A stretch of 22,157 bases of DNA from Ignavibacteriaceae bacterium (GCA_031292465.1 JARLHB010000333.1:1-22157), one strand, 5' to 3'; counted from the stretch's first letter, positions 1 to 6,913 are shown. Numbers and translations: made by a program. The notes: generated from the sequence alone by a model not told the origin.

Positions 1-25
1 GCTCTCCCAGCTGAGCTATAGCCCC
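1..25 (-). tRNA. tRNA-Ala, 5' part only (cut by window edge)
   Basis: Read on the minus strand from position 25, the sequence begins GGGGCTATAGCTCAGCTGGG and continues GAGAGC. That is a 7-nt acceptor strand, the usual TA spacer, and a D-arm whose stem GCTC/GAGC pairs perfectly. The GGGGCTA acceptor with this D-arm is typical of bacterial tRNA-Ala. The anticodon and T arms lie outside the window, so the isoacceptor cannot be read and the identity rests on the acceptor and D-arm only. Confidence 0.75.
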
Positions 26-57
26 ATATTTATAAATCATTTTTAAGAACTTTTTAT

Positions 58-126
58 CGGGCTTGTTTCTCTGCGCTGGCATTCCCGATTTCCATCGGGA
101 CGATCTCCCAGATGAGCTATAGCCCC
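58..126 (-). pseudogene. Decayed tRNA-like copy with an internal palindrome
   Basis: Read from 126 on the minus strand, the first 25 nt match the tRNA-Ala start at 25..1 with two differences. One of them (GAGC to GATC) breaks the D-stem. Where the anticodon arm should be there is a 7-bp palindrome, TCCCGAT/ATCGGGA with a 4-nt loop (83-100), which does not give a standard 5-bp stem with a 7-nt loop. No TTCRA T-loop follows, and only a partial acceptor complement is seen near 58-64. I read this as a duplicated tRNA fragment that has lost function. The 58 boundary is approximate. Confidence 0.55.
83..100. repeat. GC-rich palindrome TCCCGAT-ttcc-ATCGGGA
   Basis: A perfect 7-bp inverted repeat with a 4-nt spacer in otherwise AT-rich DNA, sitting inside the tRNA remnant. 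Short palindromes with TCCCGAT/ATCGGGA arms recur between genes in many Bacteroidota-related genomes, as I recall. There is only one copy in this window, so membership of a family is inferred. Confidence 0.5.
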
Positions 127-306
127 GAATATCTACTCGTTTAAAATAGTTAAGAATTTTGTTTGAGTCAAATTACAAGATACTTCAGGTAGGAATAATA
201 TATTTTATTTATATAATAATCACCCGTTTTTCGAAACTAAAATGTTTTTTGCATTAGTTAAAATGAACTTGGATACTTTATTCTATAATAACACATAAAA
301 ATAAAG

Positions 307-460
307 CGGCATAGCTGCGAAATGCTTGTAGCTGGATTATGTCCGGTTAAGGTTAAAGAGCATCATAGATGCGGCATGGTGTAGCACATCATGTCACCCC
401 TCTGGGGTTTTAATATTTTCTGTTTTACATATGCACTACAAGCATTCCACCCCTGACGTG
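307..460. repeat. Structured intergenic repeat-like element with terminal inverted repeat
   Basis: A perfect 11-bp inverted repeat, AATGCTTGTAG (321-331) and CTACAAGCATT (436-446), encloses two further perfect hairpins: GCATC-ata-GATGC (360-372) and ACCCC-tct-GGGGT (396-408). GCGGCAT occurs directly repeated at 307-313 and 371-377. The minus-strand phrase CCCCAGAGGGGTGACATG resembles interspersed non-coding repeats I recall from Bacteroidota-type genomes. It could be a MITE or REP-like element or a structured RNA. The outer limits are approximate. Confidence 0.5.
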
Positions 461-563
461 GCTAAAAAGTTACACTAATGTATTATTTTGCAAAGAACTA
501 TTTCTATTTCATATTTTGGATAACGGGTTAATAATAGTATTTTTATACTTTTTGAGGCTTCAA

Positions 564-582
564 CCCACCCCCGCCCCGCCCC
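564..582 (-). other. Putative G-quadruplex motif
   Basis: On the minus strand the sequence is GGGGCGGGGCGGGGGTGGG: four runs of three or more G separated by single-base loops (C, C, T). This fits the strictest G-quadruplex pattern and stands out in AT-rich surroundings. It lies about 110 bp upstream of the cytochrome start, on the template strand for that gene. Folding and any effect on expression are inferred. Confidence 0.6.
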
Positions 583-691
583 ACATAGTGGCAAGCAAGA
601 GGGGAATAAAACATTTTTTTGACCTAAAAACTGCATTGCACAGTTCGTTAACTTATTCTAAATTATAAGCAATAATTTGAAAAGACTTTTA

Positions 692-1096
692 ATGAGAACC
701 AGATTTTTTGCTTTTATAATAATTGCTGTTATATCAGTTTGTTTTTATGCCGGATGTAAAGACACAATTACAGGCGACGAGGTAGATAAAATAACTATAC
801 CAAGCTCAAATGTAAGTTATGGCAAATATATCCAGCCTGTGCTGAATGTACATTGCACAAGCTGTCATGGCGGGTCTTCTACGGAAGGCGGAGTAATTCT
901 TACAACATGGGCAACCACAACATTAAATTATAATGTTGTGTCTCCAAATCATGCAAGCAACAGTCAGCTTGTATGGGCTGTGGAGGGTAAAGCAGGTTAT
1001 ATAATGCCGCCTCTCGGCTCATCATATAAATCTTTAAATACCAATCAGGTAAACGGCATAATTACATGGATAAATGAAGGGGCAAAAAACAACTGA
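692..1096 (+). CDS. Monohaem c-type cytochrome, lipoprotein
   Basis: A short exported electron-transfer protein. From the ATG at 692 it has a basic start, a hydrophobic segment and the lipobox YAGC, so it is probably lipid-anchored in the periplasm after signal peptidase II cleavage. The haem-binding site is CTSCH (codons near 854-868), and the likely axial methionine is in GYIMPPLG. The ending, a helix with WINEGA, is typical of small planctomycete-type (PSCyt1-like) cytochrome c domains in this supergroup. At about 134 aa it holds one haem and no other domain. An in-frame TTG at 677 would add five residues; I prefer ATG 692 because GAAAAG lies upstream of it and nothing resembling a ribosome site precedes 677. 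No redox partner is adjacent, so its role in respiration is unknown. Confidence 0.82.
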   Translation: MRTRFFAFIIIAVISVCFYAGCKDTITGDEVDKITIPSSNVSYGKYIQPVLNVHCTSCHGGSSTEGGVILTTWATTTLNYNVVSPNHASNSQLVWAVEGKAGYIMPPLGSSYKSLNTNQVNGIITWINEGAKNN

Positions 1097-1103
1097 CAAA
1101 ATG

Positions 1104-1177
1104 TGAAATGTCAAACATGAAATGTAAAAGTGAAAAAAATTACCTTGTTGTTTCATTGTTCTATTGCTTCATTGCTG
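1104..1177. repeat. Short degenerate direct repeats downstream of the cytochrome gene
   Basis: TGAAATGT occurs twice at a 14-bp spacing (1104-1111 and 1118-1125). Further on, three related 8-mers run head to tail: CATTGTTC, TATTGCTT, CATTGCTG (1154-1177). The stretch lies between a plus-strand and a minus-strand gene end. No terminator-like hairpin is seen. These look like slippage-derived low-complexity repeats. Confidence 0.4.
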
Positions 1178-1245
1178 AATTATTTAAGCCTCCGATATTT
1201 GAATATTTAAATTGTTATTTTGTTCACGTTTGACTTTTCGCGTAA

Positions 1246-2238
1246 TCAAATCCATTTCATTTCTTTGTACCAGTCACAGGTTCTCTTTATACCCTCTTCA
1301 AGTGATACGTTCTGCCGGTATCCTAATTCCTTAACTGCTTTATTCGTATCACATGTCCAGTATCTTCGTGTAATATCTTTTGCTTTTTCAATATTCAATG
1401 TAGCCGGCTTACTGCTGAGCATTGCGAAGAACTGTGCTATTGATGCCAGTGTATAGACAATAGAATGCGGCACTTTTACCTTGATTGGTTTTTTATTTAA
1501 TACTTTGCCTGTTACACTACCAACTTCTTCCCATGTATAAAACTTTTCGGAACTTATAAAATAAATCTGCCCGGCAGATTTTTCGGACTCAGCTGCCAGG
1601 TTAAATCCATTCACAAGATCAATCACATGGATTAAACTAAGTTTTTTCAAATCAAAGCCAATGGTAGTCATAAGCCCCTGGCTGAAAGTTTTGAAGAATA
1701 TTAATATTTCAGTATCTCTTTCGCCGTAAACCGCAGGCGCACGGCAGATAGTAATTGGCAGTCTGTCCATATAAGACCTGGCAAGATTTTCTTCTGCAAG
1801 TTTGCTTTTGCCGTAAGTAGTAATAGGCTTGCATTCTGCTGTTTCATTAACCGGGCTTTCACTGAAAGAAGGGCCTACTGCTGTCTGGCTGCTTACGACA
1901 AGAAATTTTTTAATAGTATCTTTAAATTCTAAGGCAGTATCAAGCAAAGTTCTGGTTGTTTCCACATTACCCTTAAAGTAACCTTCAGGGGACTTTGATT
2001 TAACAACGCCTGCAACATGGTAAACATATTGTGCGCCTTCAAAAACTTTTTTTAATTTTTCTTTGTCATTCAGGCCGCAGTCGTAAATTTCAATATCCTT
2101 GCCTTTAAGCCAGCGTAAATCACTGGACTTTCTTGTTATACACCTTACAGTATAGTTCTTGCTTAATAAAAGGTCGACAAGGTGGCTTCCTACGAATCCG
2201 TTTGCGCCTGTAACTATTACAATGTTTTTACTTCCCAT
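1246..2238 (-). CDS. NAD(P)-dependent extended SDR, probable ceramide reductase (CerR-like)
   Basis: An extended short-chain dehydrogenase/epimerase of 330 aa. The N-terminal Rossmann motif TGANGFVGSHL (residues 10-20) binds NAD(P), and the catalytic pair is Y142 and K146 in YGKSK, with serines in VVSSQTAVG (about 114-122) upstream. The general family covers sugar epimerases, dihydroflavonol reductases and hydroxysteroid dehydrogenases. Its position, divergent from serine palmitoyltransferase with a 107-bp shared gap, matches bacterial ceramide loci in which an SDR of this size (CerR) reduces the 3-keto group after N-acylation. The CerR assignment therefore leans on context; the SDR fold is certain. 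No strong ribosome site precedes the ATG. Alternatives are a sugar epimerase or a sterol-type dehydrogenase. Confidence 0.85.
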   Translation of the reverse strand: MGSKNIVIVTGANGFVGSHLVDLLLSKNYTVRCITRKSSDLRWLKGKDIEIYDCGLNDKEKLKKVFEGAQYVYHVAGVVKSKSPEGYFKGNVETTRTLLDTALEFKDTIKKFLVVSSQTAVGPSFSESPVNETAECKPITTYGKSKLAEENLARSYMDRLPITICRAPAVYGERDTEILIFFKTFSQGLMTTIGFDLKKLSLIHVIDLVNGFNLAAESEKSAGQIYFISSEKFYTWEEVGSVTGKVLNKKPIKVKVPHSIVYTLASIAQFFAMLSSKPATLNIEKAKDITRRYWTCDTNKAVKELGYRQNVSLEEGIKRTCDWYKEMKWI

Positions 2239-2334
2239 AATTGATTTTCTATCTATTTAGTAATACATTTTACAGCGAAATTTAACAAAATTATTTGTTA
2301 TTATTAAGTTTTATCACAATTCCATCTATTAATC

Positions 2335-2348
2335 AAGGAGGCGTATTG
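2335..2348 (+). promoter_or_regulatory. Strong ribosome site deciding a TTG start of spt
   Basis: AAGGAGG at 2335-2341 lies five bases before TTG 2346. It is the best Shine-Dalgarno match near this gene and places translation start there rather than further upstream. Confidence 0.75.
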
Positions 2349-3536
2349 GATTTATTCAGAAAATGTTATGATTTCACCAGAGCAGATGAAATTAAAGCTT
2401 CAGGATATTATCCGTATTTTAGACCAATCGAAGCAAATGAGGGACCCGTTGTTCAGATAGAAGGCAGAAAAGTTATTATGGCGGGATCAAATAACTACTT
2501 AGGACTTACCTCTCATCCAAAAGTAAAAGAAGCTGCAATTAAAGCAGTTGAAAAATACGGAACCGGCTGTTCCGGGTCGCGTTATTTAACCGGCACCTTA
2601 GACCTTCATATTGAACTTGAAGAAAGATTGGCTAAGTTTTTTAATAAAGAAGCAGTACTTTTATTTAGTACCGGATATATAACCGCCCAGGGAATTATTC
2701 CAACTTTAGTTCAGCGGGGCGAGTTTATTGTTTCTGATAAAGACAACCATGCCTGCATAGTAGCCGGTAATTTTATGGCTAAAGGTGCGACAGCAGAATT
2801 TGTCAGATATAAACATAACGACATGAATGACCTTGAAAGGGTTATCCAAAAACTTCCTGCCGAAGCAGGTAAACTTATCGTCAGCGACGGCGTTTTCAGT
2901 ACGGGCGGCGAGATTGTTGACCTTGAAAAGCTTAATAAAATTGCCAAGCAGCATGGCGCCCGCATTCTTATAGATGATGCACACGCTGTTGGGGTAATCG
3001 GTAAAGGCGGAAGAGGCACAGCAAGTGAATTCAATCTTGAAAACGAAATTGATTTAACTATGGGTACCTTTAGCAAAACTTTTGCCTCATTAGGCGGTTT
3101 TGTTGCTGCCGAAGCTAAAGTGATTAATTATTTAAAACATCATTCATCCGCATTAATTTTCAGCGCCTCCCCTACACCTTCATCAGTTGCTGCCGCTTTG
3201 GCTGCGCTTGATATACTTGAAGCGGAACCTGAACGCGTTACAAAGCTTATAAGTAATGCAAATAAAATGCGTAAAGGATTAAAAGAAGCAGGCTTTACTA
3301 TTATAGACGGAAGGACAGCAATTGTTCCCGTTATTGTGGGCGATGATCAGCTTGCTTTTAAAATGTGGCGCATGCTTTACGACGCCGGTGTTTTTGTGAA
3401 TGTTTTTATTTCACCAGGAGTTCCTCCCGGAAGGCAAATGATGCGTACAAGCTATATGGCTACACATGAAGACAAGCACCTTGACGCCATTTTAGATATA
3501 TTTAAAGACACTGGTAAAAAATTAGGATTAATATAA
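2346..3536 (+). CDS. spt: Serine palmitoyltransferase (alpha-oxoamine synthase family)
   Basis: A PLP enzyme that would condense L-serine with an acyl-CoA to 3-ketosphinganine, the committed step of sphingolipid synthesis. I start at TTG 2346 because AAGGAGG lies five bases upstream; this gives 396 aa, the usual length of soluble bacterial SPT. An upstream ATG-less extension to 2295 has no ribosome site. Visible features are the glycine-rich AGSNNYLG segment, the stacking-histidine region DKDNHACIV, the cofactor aspartate motif DDAHAVGVIG, and the PLP lysine K244 in GTFSKTFASLGGF. The C-terminal PGVPPGRQMMRTSYMATH resembles SPT more than AONS (BioF) or KBL, which share the fold. The flanking SDR and GNAT acyltransferase genes support SPT. 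Glycine C-acetyltransferase is the main alternative. Confidence 0.85.
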   Translation: MDLFRKCYDFTRADEIKASGYYPYFRPIEANEGPVVQIEGRKVIMAGSNNYLGLTSHPKVKEAAIKAVEKYGTGCSGSRYLTGTLDLHIELEERLAKFFNKEAVLLFSTGYITAQGIIPTLVQRGEFIVSDKDNHACIVAGNFMAKGATAEFVRYKHNDMNDLERVIQKLPAEAGKLIVSDGVFSTGGEIVDLEKLNKIAKQHGARILIDDAHAVGVIGKGGRGTASEFNLENEIDLTMGTFSKTFASLGGFVAAEAKVINYLKHHSSALIFSASPTPSSVAAALAALDILEAEPERVTKLISNANKMRKGLKEAGFTIIDGRTAIVPVIVGDDQLAFKMWRMLYDAGVFVNVFISPGVPPGRQMMRTSYMATHEDKHLDAILDIFKDTGKKLGLI

Positions 3537-3556
3537 TTGACTGCTAAGCCAATGTT

Positions 3557-3572
3557 TGCCTTTCGGCAGGCA
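3557..3572. repeat. Short palindrome TGCCT-ttcggc-AGGCA after spt
   Basis: A 5-bp inverted repeat enclosing a 6-base loop, flanked by outer arms TTTGC (3555-3559) and GCAAA (3579-3583) that could pair instead. Palindromes of the type TGCC-GGCA are common intergenic repeats in Bacteroidota-type genomes, as I recall. No T-run follows directly, so it is not a clear terminator. Confidence 0.4.
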
Positions 3573-3597
3573 TAGCTTGCAAATATTTTATAATTAA

Positions 3598-3637
3598 AAA
3601 AGCATATTATTTCAATAAGGTAATATGCTTTTATTTT
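3598..3637 (+). terminator. Terminator- or attenuator-like hairpin between spt and the acyltransferase gene
   Basis: AGCATATTA (3601-3609) pairs perfectly with TAATATGCT (3621-3629) across an 11-base loop. Three more A-T pairs extend the stem, and a T-rich stretch TTTATTTT follows. It is AT-rich and so weak. The hairpin ends about 17 bases before the next start codon, so it may attenuate rather than separate the two genes. Confidence 0.5.
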
Positions 3638-3653
3638 AACAAGGTAAGGTAAT

Positions 3654-4775
3654 ATGAGCGCAATAAAAATTTCTACCGTTCAAACTAAGGGAGACTTAAT
3701 GAAATTCATAAAATTCCAGTGGAAGATTTATGAAAATTATAAGTACTGGGTCCCGCCGTTATTAATGGACAGAAAAAAAATCCTTAACAAAGAAAAAAAT
3801 CCGTTTTTCCAACATGCACAGGCAGAGTATTTTCTGGCAGAAAAAGACGGCAAGTTGGTTGGAAGAATTGCAGCTATTAAAAATGATTTACATAATCAGA
3901 CTCACAATGACAAAGTAGGATTTTGGGGATTTTTTGAGTGCATAGACGACCAGGAAGTGGCTAATTCTTTATTTGACGTAGCAAGGAAATGGCTAAAGGA
4001 TAAAGGGCTGGAAATAATGCGCGGCCCGGCTGATCCTTCCAGTAATGATGAATGGGGCATGCTGCTTGAAGGCTTTGATGATGAACCAAGAATTATGATG
4101 ACTTATAACCCTGAATACTATCTTAAATTATGCGACAATTACGGCTTTGTTAAAGTAAAAGATTTATATGCATATAAACTGGAAAACAAAAAAGTAGTTG
4201 CTTCCGAGAAAATCAGGCGTGTGGCAGAAATAGTGCAGAAAAGATCAGGTATAAAAATTACGCAGCTTAATAAAAAGAATTTTGCCGAGGAAGTAGCAAA
4301 AGTAAAATATGTTTATAACAAAGCATGGGCGCCAAACTGGGGATTTGTTCCAATGACTGAAGCGGAACTGGACGCTATGGCCGAAGATCTGAAAACACTT
4401 GCGGAACCTGCTCTTACAATCTTTGGTGAAATAGACGGCAAAGTTGTCGGTTTTGCACTTGCCCTGCCGGATTATAATTACATATTCAAACAATTAAACG
4501 GAAAACTTTTACCGTTCGGATTCCTGAAACTATTTACTCAAAAGAAAAAAATCCCCTGGTGCAGAATTATTACACTTGGTGTAATACCTGAATTCCAGAA
4601 ACGCGGATTAGATTCAGTGTTTTATTGGGAAATAGTTAACAGGGCGCATAGTATAGGCATTGATTTGGGCGAAGCAAGCTGGATATTGGAAAATAATGAT
4701 ATGATGAACCGCGGGGCTGCCGCCATGAACGGAACTTTGTATAAAAAATACCGCCTTTACGACATAAACATTTAA
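3654..4775 (+). CDS. GNAT-fold N-acyltransferase, probable bacterial ceramide synthase (bCerS-like)
   Basis: A 373-aa protein with two GNAT-like halves. The first contains YFLAEKDGKLVGRIAAI and the conserved region around NPFF, GFWGFFEC and RGPADPSSNDEWG. The second contains IFGEIDGKVVGFALALPD and the acyl-CoA pyrophosphate loop VIPEFQKRGLDSVFY, a GNAT motif A in which the last glycine is replaced by aspartate. Proteins of this pattern are often annotated as hypothetical, N-acetyltransferase or mislabelled dATP pyrophosphohydrolase, and occur beside spt genes. The bacterial ceramide synthase characterised in Caulobacter is of this GNAT type. I infer N-acylation of the sphingoid base with a long-chain acyl-CoA, based on family and context. 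AAGG-type ribosome sites precede ATG 3654. The fold is clear; the substrate is inferred. Confidence 0.8.
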   Translation: MSAIKISTVQTKGDLMKFIKFQWKIYENYKYWVPPLLMDRKKILNKEKNPFFQHAQAEYFLAEKDGKLVGRIAAIKNDLHNQTHNDKVGFWGFFECIDDQEVANSLFDVARKWLKDKGLEIMRGPADPSSNDEWGMLLEGFDDEPRIMMTYNPEYYLKLCDNYGFVKVKDLYAYKLENKKVVASEKIRRVAEIVQKRSGIKITQLNKKNFAEEVAKVKYVYNKAWAPNWGFVPMTEAELDAMAEDLKTLAEPALTIFGEIDGKVVGFALALPDYNYIFKQLNGKLLPFGFLKLFTQKKKIPWCRIITLGVIPEFQKRGLDSVFYWEIVNRAHSIGIDLGEASWILENNDMMNRGAAAMNGTLYKKYRLYDINI

Positions 4776-4788
4776 CAACCTCCCCTGT

Positions 4789-4819
4789 CCCCTCCTTTTT
4801 AAGGAGGGGAACGCTTTTA
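4789..4819 (+). terminator. Rho-independent terminator after the ceramide locus
   Basis: CCCCTCCTT (4789-4797) pairs perfectly with AAGGAGGGG (4801-4809) around a TTT loop, and CGCTTTTAT follows. It lies 14 bases after the acyltransferase stop codon, so it probably ends the spt transcript. The same arms are also a frequent intergenic palindrome in related genomes, as I recall. Confidence 0.6.
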
Positions 4820-4912
4820 TAAGCTATTCCATAAATTAATTCCGGTAAAAAGATAAAAGTTTTGAACAGACCTTCGAATTATTTATAATTATTAATAAAA
4901 ATTCGGCAGGCT

Positions 4913-6913
4913 ATGAAATCCACTTATATAATATTTTTATTTCTTCTTTTACCATTATCAGAGATTCTTCCGCAATATTCAAAAGCCGATAGCGGCCTGG
5001 TTAAAACCACTTTCACAAAAAAGTTTAACCGGTCAATAATATACAAATACCTTAATTCAGGCGATTCCCGGAAAATAAAAGCAGCTCTTTTATCCATTGC
5101 ACAAAGCGAAGATACCACATGGGTTCCACGAATTACAAAATTAAATTTTCCCAAATACGGAAAAGAGATATGCTTTGCGCTTGGAGAATTAGGCCAATGC
5201 AGCCAGTCTTCGGAATATCTGCTGGAAAGAATAATGGACAGGAATATTCCCCCGGTATTGCTCCATGAAGCATTTGTATCCATTGGAAAGGCTGGCGATT
5301 TAAATTCATTAAATCAAATTACAGAATATTATAAGAGATTAAATACCAGTCCCGGAATATCGCTTGCAATGTATTATTATTACAGCAGGGGCATAGCAAA
5401 TAAAGATATTACATCCCGCATTATTGTTAATGAGATTCTCAGGAATAAGCGGCCCGGAGCAGATAACTTTGAAGCCGCATTTGCCCTTTACAGAACATAC
5501 ATCCCTGATAGTATAAAGACTTTGCTTACTGATGAACTAAAGACATTACTTTTACCCGGTAATATAAATAAGAAATATGCGGCTGACGCAGTTACATATT
5601 TGCTCGGCTGTTTTAGAAAATTATATTTTTTCCCGGAGGACTATAATCTATTCAATCAACTATTAAAATGCGGCAATTATTCAATAAAGGTAGAAACTGC
5701 TCATTCACTTGTTTATTGCAATTTTAAAAATGAAAATGAACTGGATAGATACCTTGCCCTGCTTGATGATGTAAACCATAACGTTGGCAGAGCGGCAGCG
5801 TCCTCATTAAAGGATATTAAGCTGACAGATAAGCTAAAGAGTTATATGAAAAATGATTTGATAGCAAGATTAAATAAACATCAGCCATACAATATTAACA
5901 TGGATGAGTTGTTCCTTAGTTATATTAAATTATTCCCGGGCAGTTTTGCGGACCTGAGAAATAATTTCGGTCAGCAAATTTCAAAAAGCTGCTTATACGA
6001 CGCATGTGCAGAATTAGATTCGTCTGATACAGCATTAAACTTTCTCCTTAATAACTACGGTAATGAAACGGATAAGGACAGAATTAACATTTTGCAGTCA
6101 CTAATAAGTTTCCAGAATAAATTTTCTTACAAGAAGCAATTGGCGCAAATAATTATCGGGGCAATAAACTCAAATTATCCGCCTTTAATTGCAACAGCTT
6201 CAGACGGAATTGATTCAAGCTTAATAAGAAATAATTCGGATACATTAAAATCAATCATTCTTCTGCAAATAGAAAAATATAAGAACAATCCTGATTTTCA
6301 GGAAAGCATAACATCACTTACCGGACTTTCTAAGAAAGTCGATATAAGCTTATACAACACGGTTTTAAACCAATTGATAAACGCGGATGACTATGCAATT
6401 AAAAAATATGCTTATAAACTTGCCGGTAAGTCTTTAAACAATTTAAGCAAAGACACTAATAATTTTAATGAACTTTGGCAAAATGCATTCAAATACAAAA
6501 AAGTTGAAATAACAACCAGTAAAGGGAAGTTTACAATTGAACTCCTGCCTCAATACGCGCCTGTAACTGCGGGTAACTTTACATACCTGGCAGAAAGAAA
6601 ATCCTTTAACAATAATTCATTTCACAGGGTTGTACCGGGTTTTGTAATTCAGGGCGGTGATCCGGAAGAAACCGGCTGGGGCGGGCCAGGATATGATATT
6701 GTATCTGAGTTTTCACCGCTGACTTATATTGCAGGAATGGTTGGTATGGCGAGCGCCGGTAAAGACACCGAAGGTTCTCAATGGTTTGTTACAACGGGCA
6801 ATTTTCCACACTTGAATGGCAGATACACTATCTTTGCTAAAATTCTAAACGGGATTAAAATTATAAACCTGATTGAACAAAATGATAAAGTAATCCGTAT
6901 AAAATTAATTTAG
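4913..6913 (+). CDS. Exported HEAT-repeat protein fused to a cyclophilin-type peptidyl-prolyl isomerase
   Basis: A 666-aa protein in three parts. Residues 1-22 are a Sec signal peptide (basic start, IIFLFLLLPL core). Residues about 40-515 are helical and read like degenerate HEAT repeats, for example the segment with IAQSEDTTWVPRI and later LDDVNHNVGRAAASSLKDI. Residues about 520-666 are a cyclophilin domain, with FHRVVPGFVIQGGDP (the catalytic arginine of cyclophilins is R572 here), GSQWFVTTG and HLNGRYTIFAKI. It would catalyse proline cis-trans isomerisation in the periplasm, perhaps on clients held by the HEAT solenoid. The gene stands alone between a terminator and a convergent gene whose stop overlaps it by 9 bp. 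The client is unknown. Confidence 0.87.
   Translation: MKSTYIIFLFLLLPLSEILPQYSKADSGLVKTTFTKKFNRSIIYKYLNSGDSRKIKAALLSIAQSEDTTWVPRITKLNFPKYGKEICFALGELGQCSQSSEYLLERIMDRNIPPVLLHEAFVSIGKAGDLNSLNQITEYYKRLNTSPGISLAMYYYYSRGIANKDITSRIIVNEILRNKRPGADNFEAAFALYRTYIPDSIKTLLTDELKTLLLPGNINKKYAADAVTYLLGCFRKLYFFPEDYNLFNQLLKCGNYSIKVETAHSLVYCNFKNENELDRYLALLDDVNHNVGRAAASSLKDIKLTDKLKSYMKNDLIARLNKHQPYNINMDELFLSYIKLFPGSFADLRNNFGQQISKSCLYDACAELDSSDTALNFLLNNYGNETDKDRINILQSLISFQNKFSYKKQLAQIIIGAINSNYPPLIATASDGIDSSLIRNNSDTLKSIILLQIEKYKNNPDFQESITSLTGLSKKVDISLYNTVLNQLINADDYAIKKYAYKLAGKSLNNLSKDTNNFNELWQNAFKYKKVEITTSKGKFTIELLPQYAPVTAGNFTYLAERKSFNNNSFHRVVPGFVIQGGDPEETGWGGPGYDIVSEFSPLTYIAGMVGMASAGKDTEGSQWFVTTGNFPHLNGRYTIFAKILNGIKIINLIEQNDKVIRIKLI

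Larger units (their letters stand above)
127..691. other. Gene-free stretch between the tRNA remnant and the cytochrome gene
   Basis: No convincing coding region in any frame. 127-300 is plain AT-rich DNA with nothing I can name. 307-460 holds a structured repeat-like element, listed separately. 564-582 is a C-rich tract that forms a G-quadruplex motif on the minus strand, and CCAC/GTGG (581-591) is a small hairpin next to it. 592-691 must contain the 5' leader and promoter of the cytochrome gene, but I see no clear -35/-10 pair or TAnnTTTG motif. Confidence 0.6.

Noticed and set aside
677..691. TTG 677 as the cytochrome start
   Set aside because: No ribosome site precedes it. ATG 692 gives a complete lipoprotein signal peptide with a better upstream context.
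1220..1456. A 78-residue plus-strand open frame
   Set aside because: It mostly overlaps the C-terminus of the SDR gene in antisense and has no coding signs.
2706..3076. Two minus-strand open frames inside spt
   Set aside because: Shadows of the well-supported spt frame, with no family resemblance.
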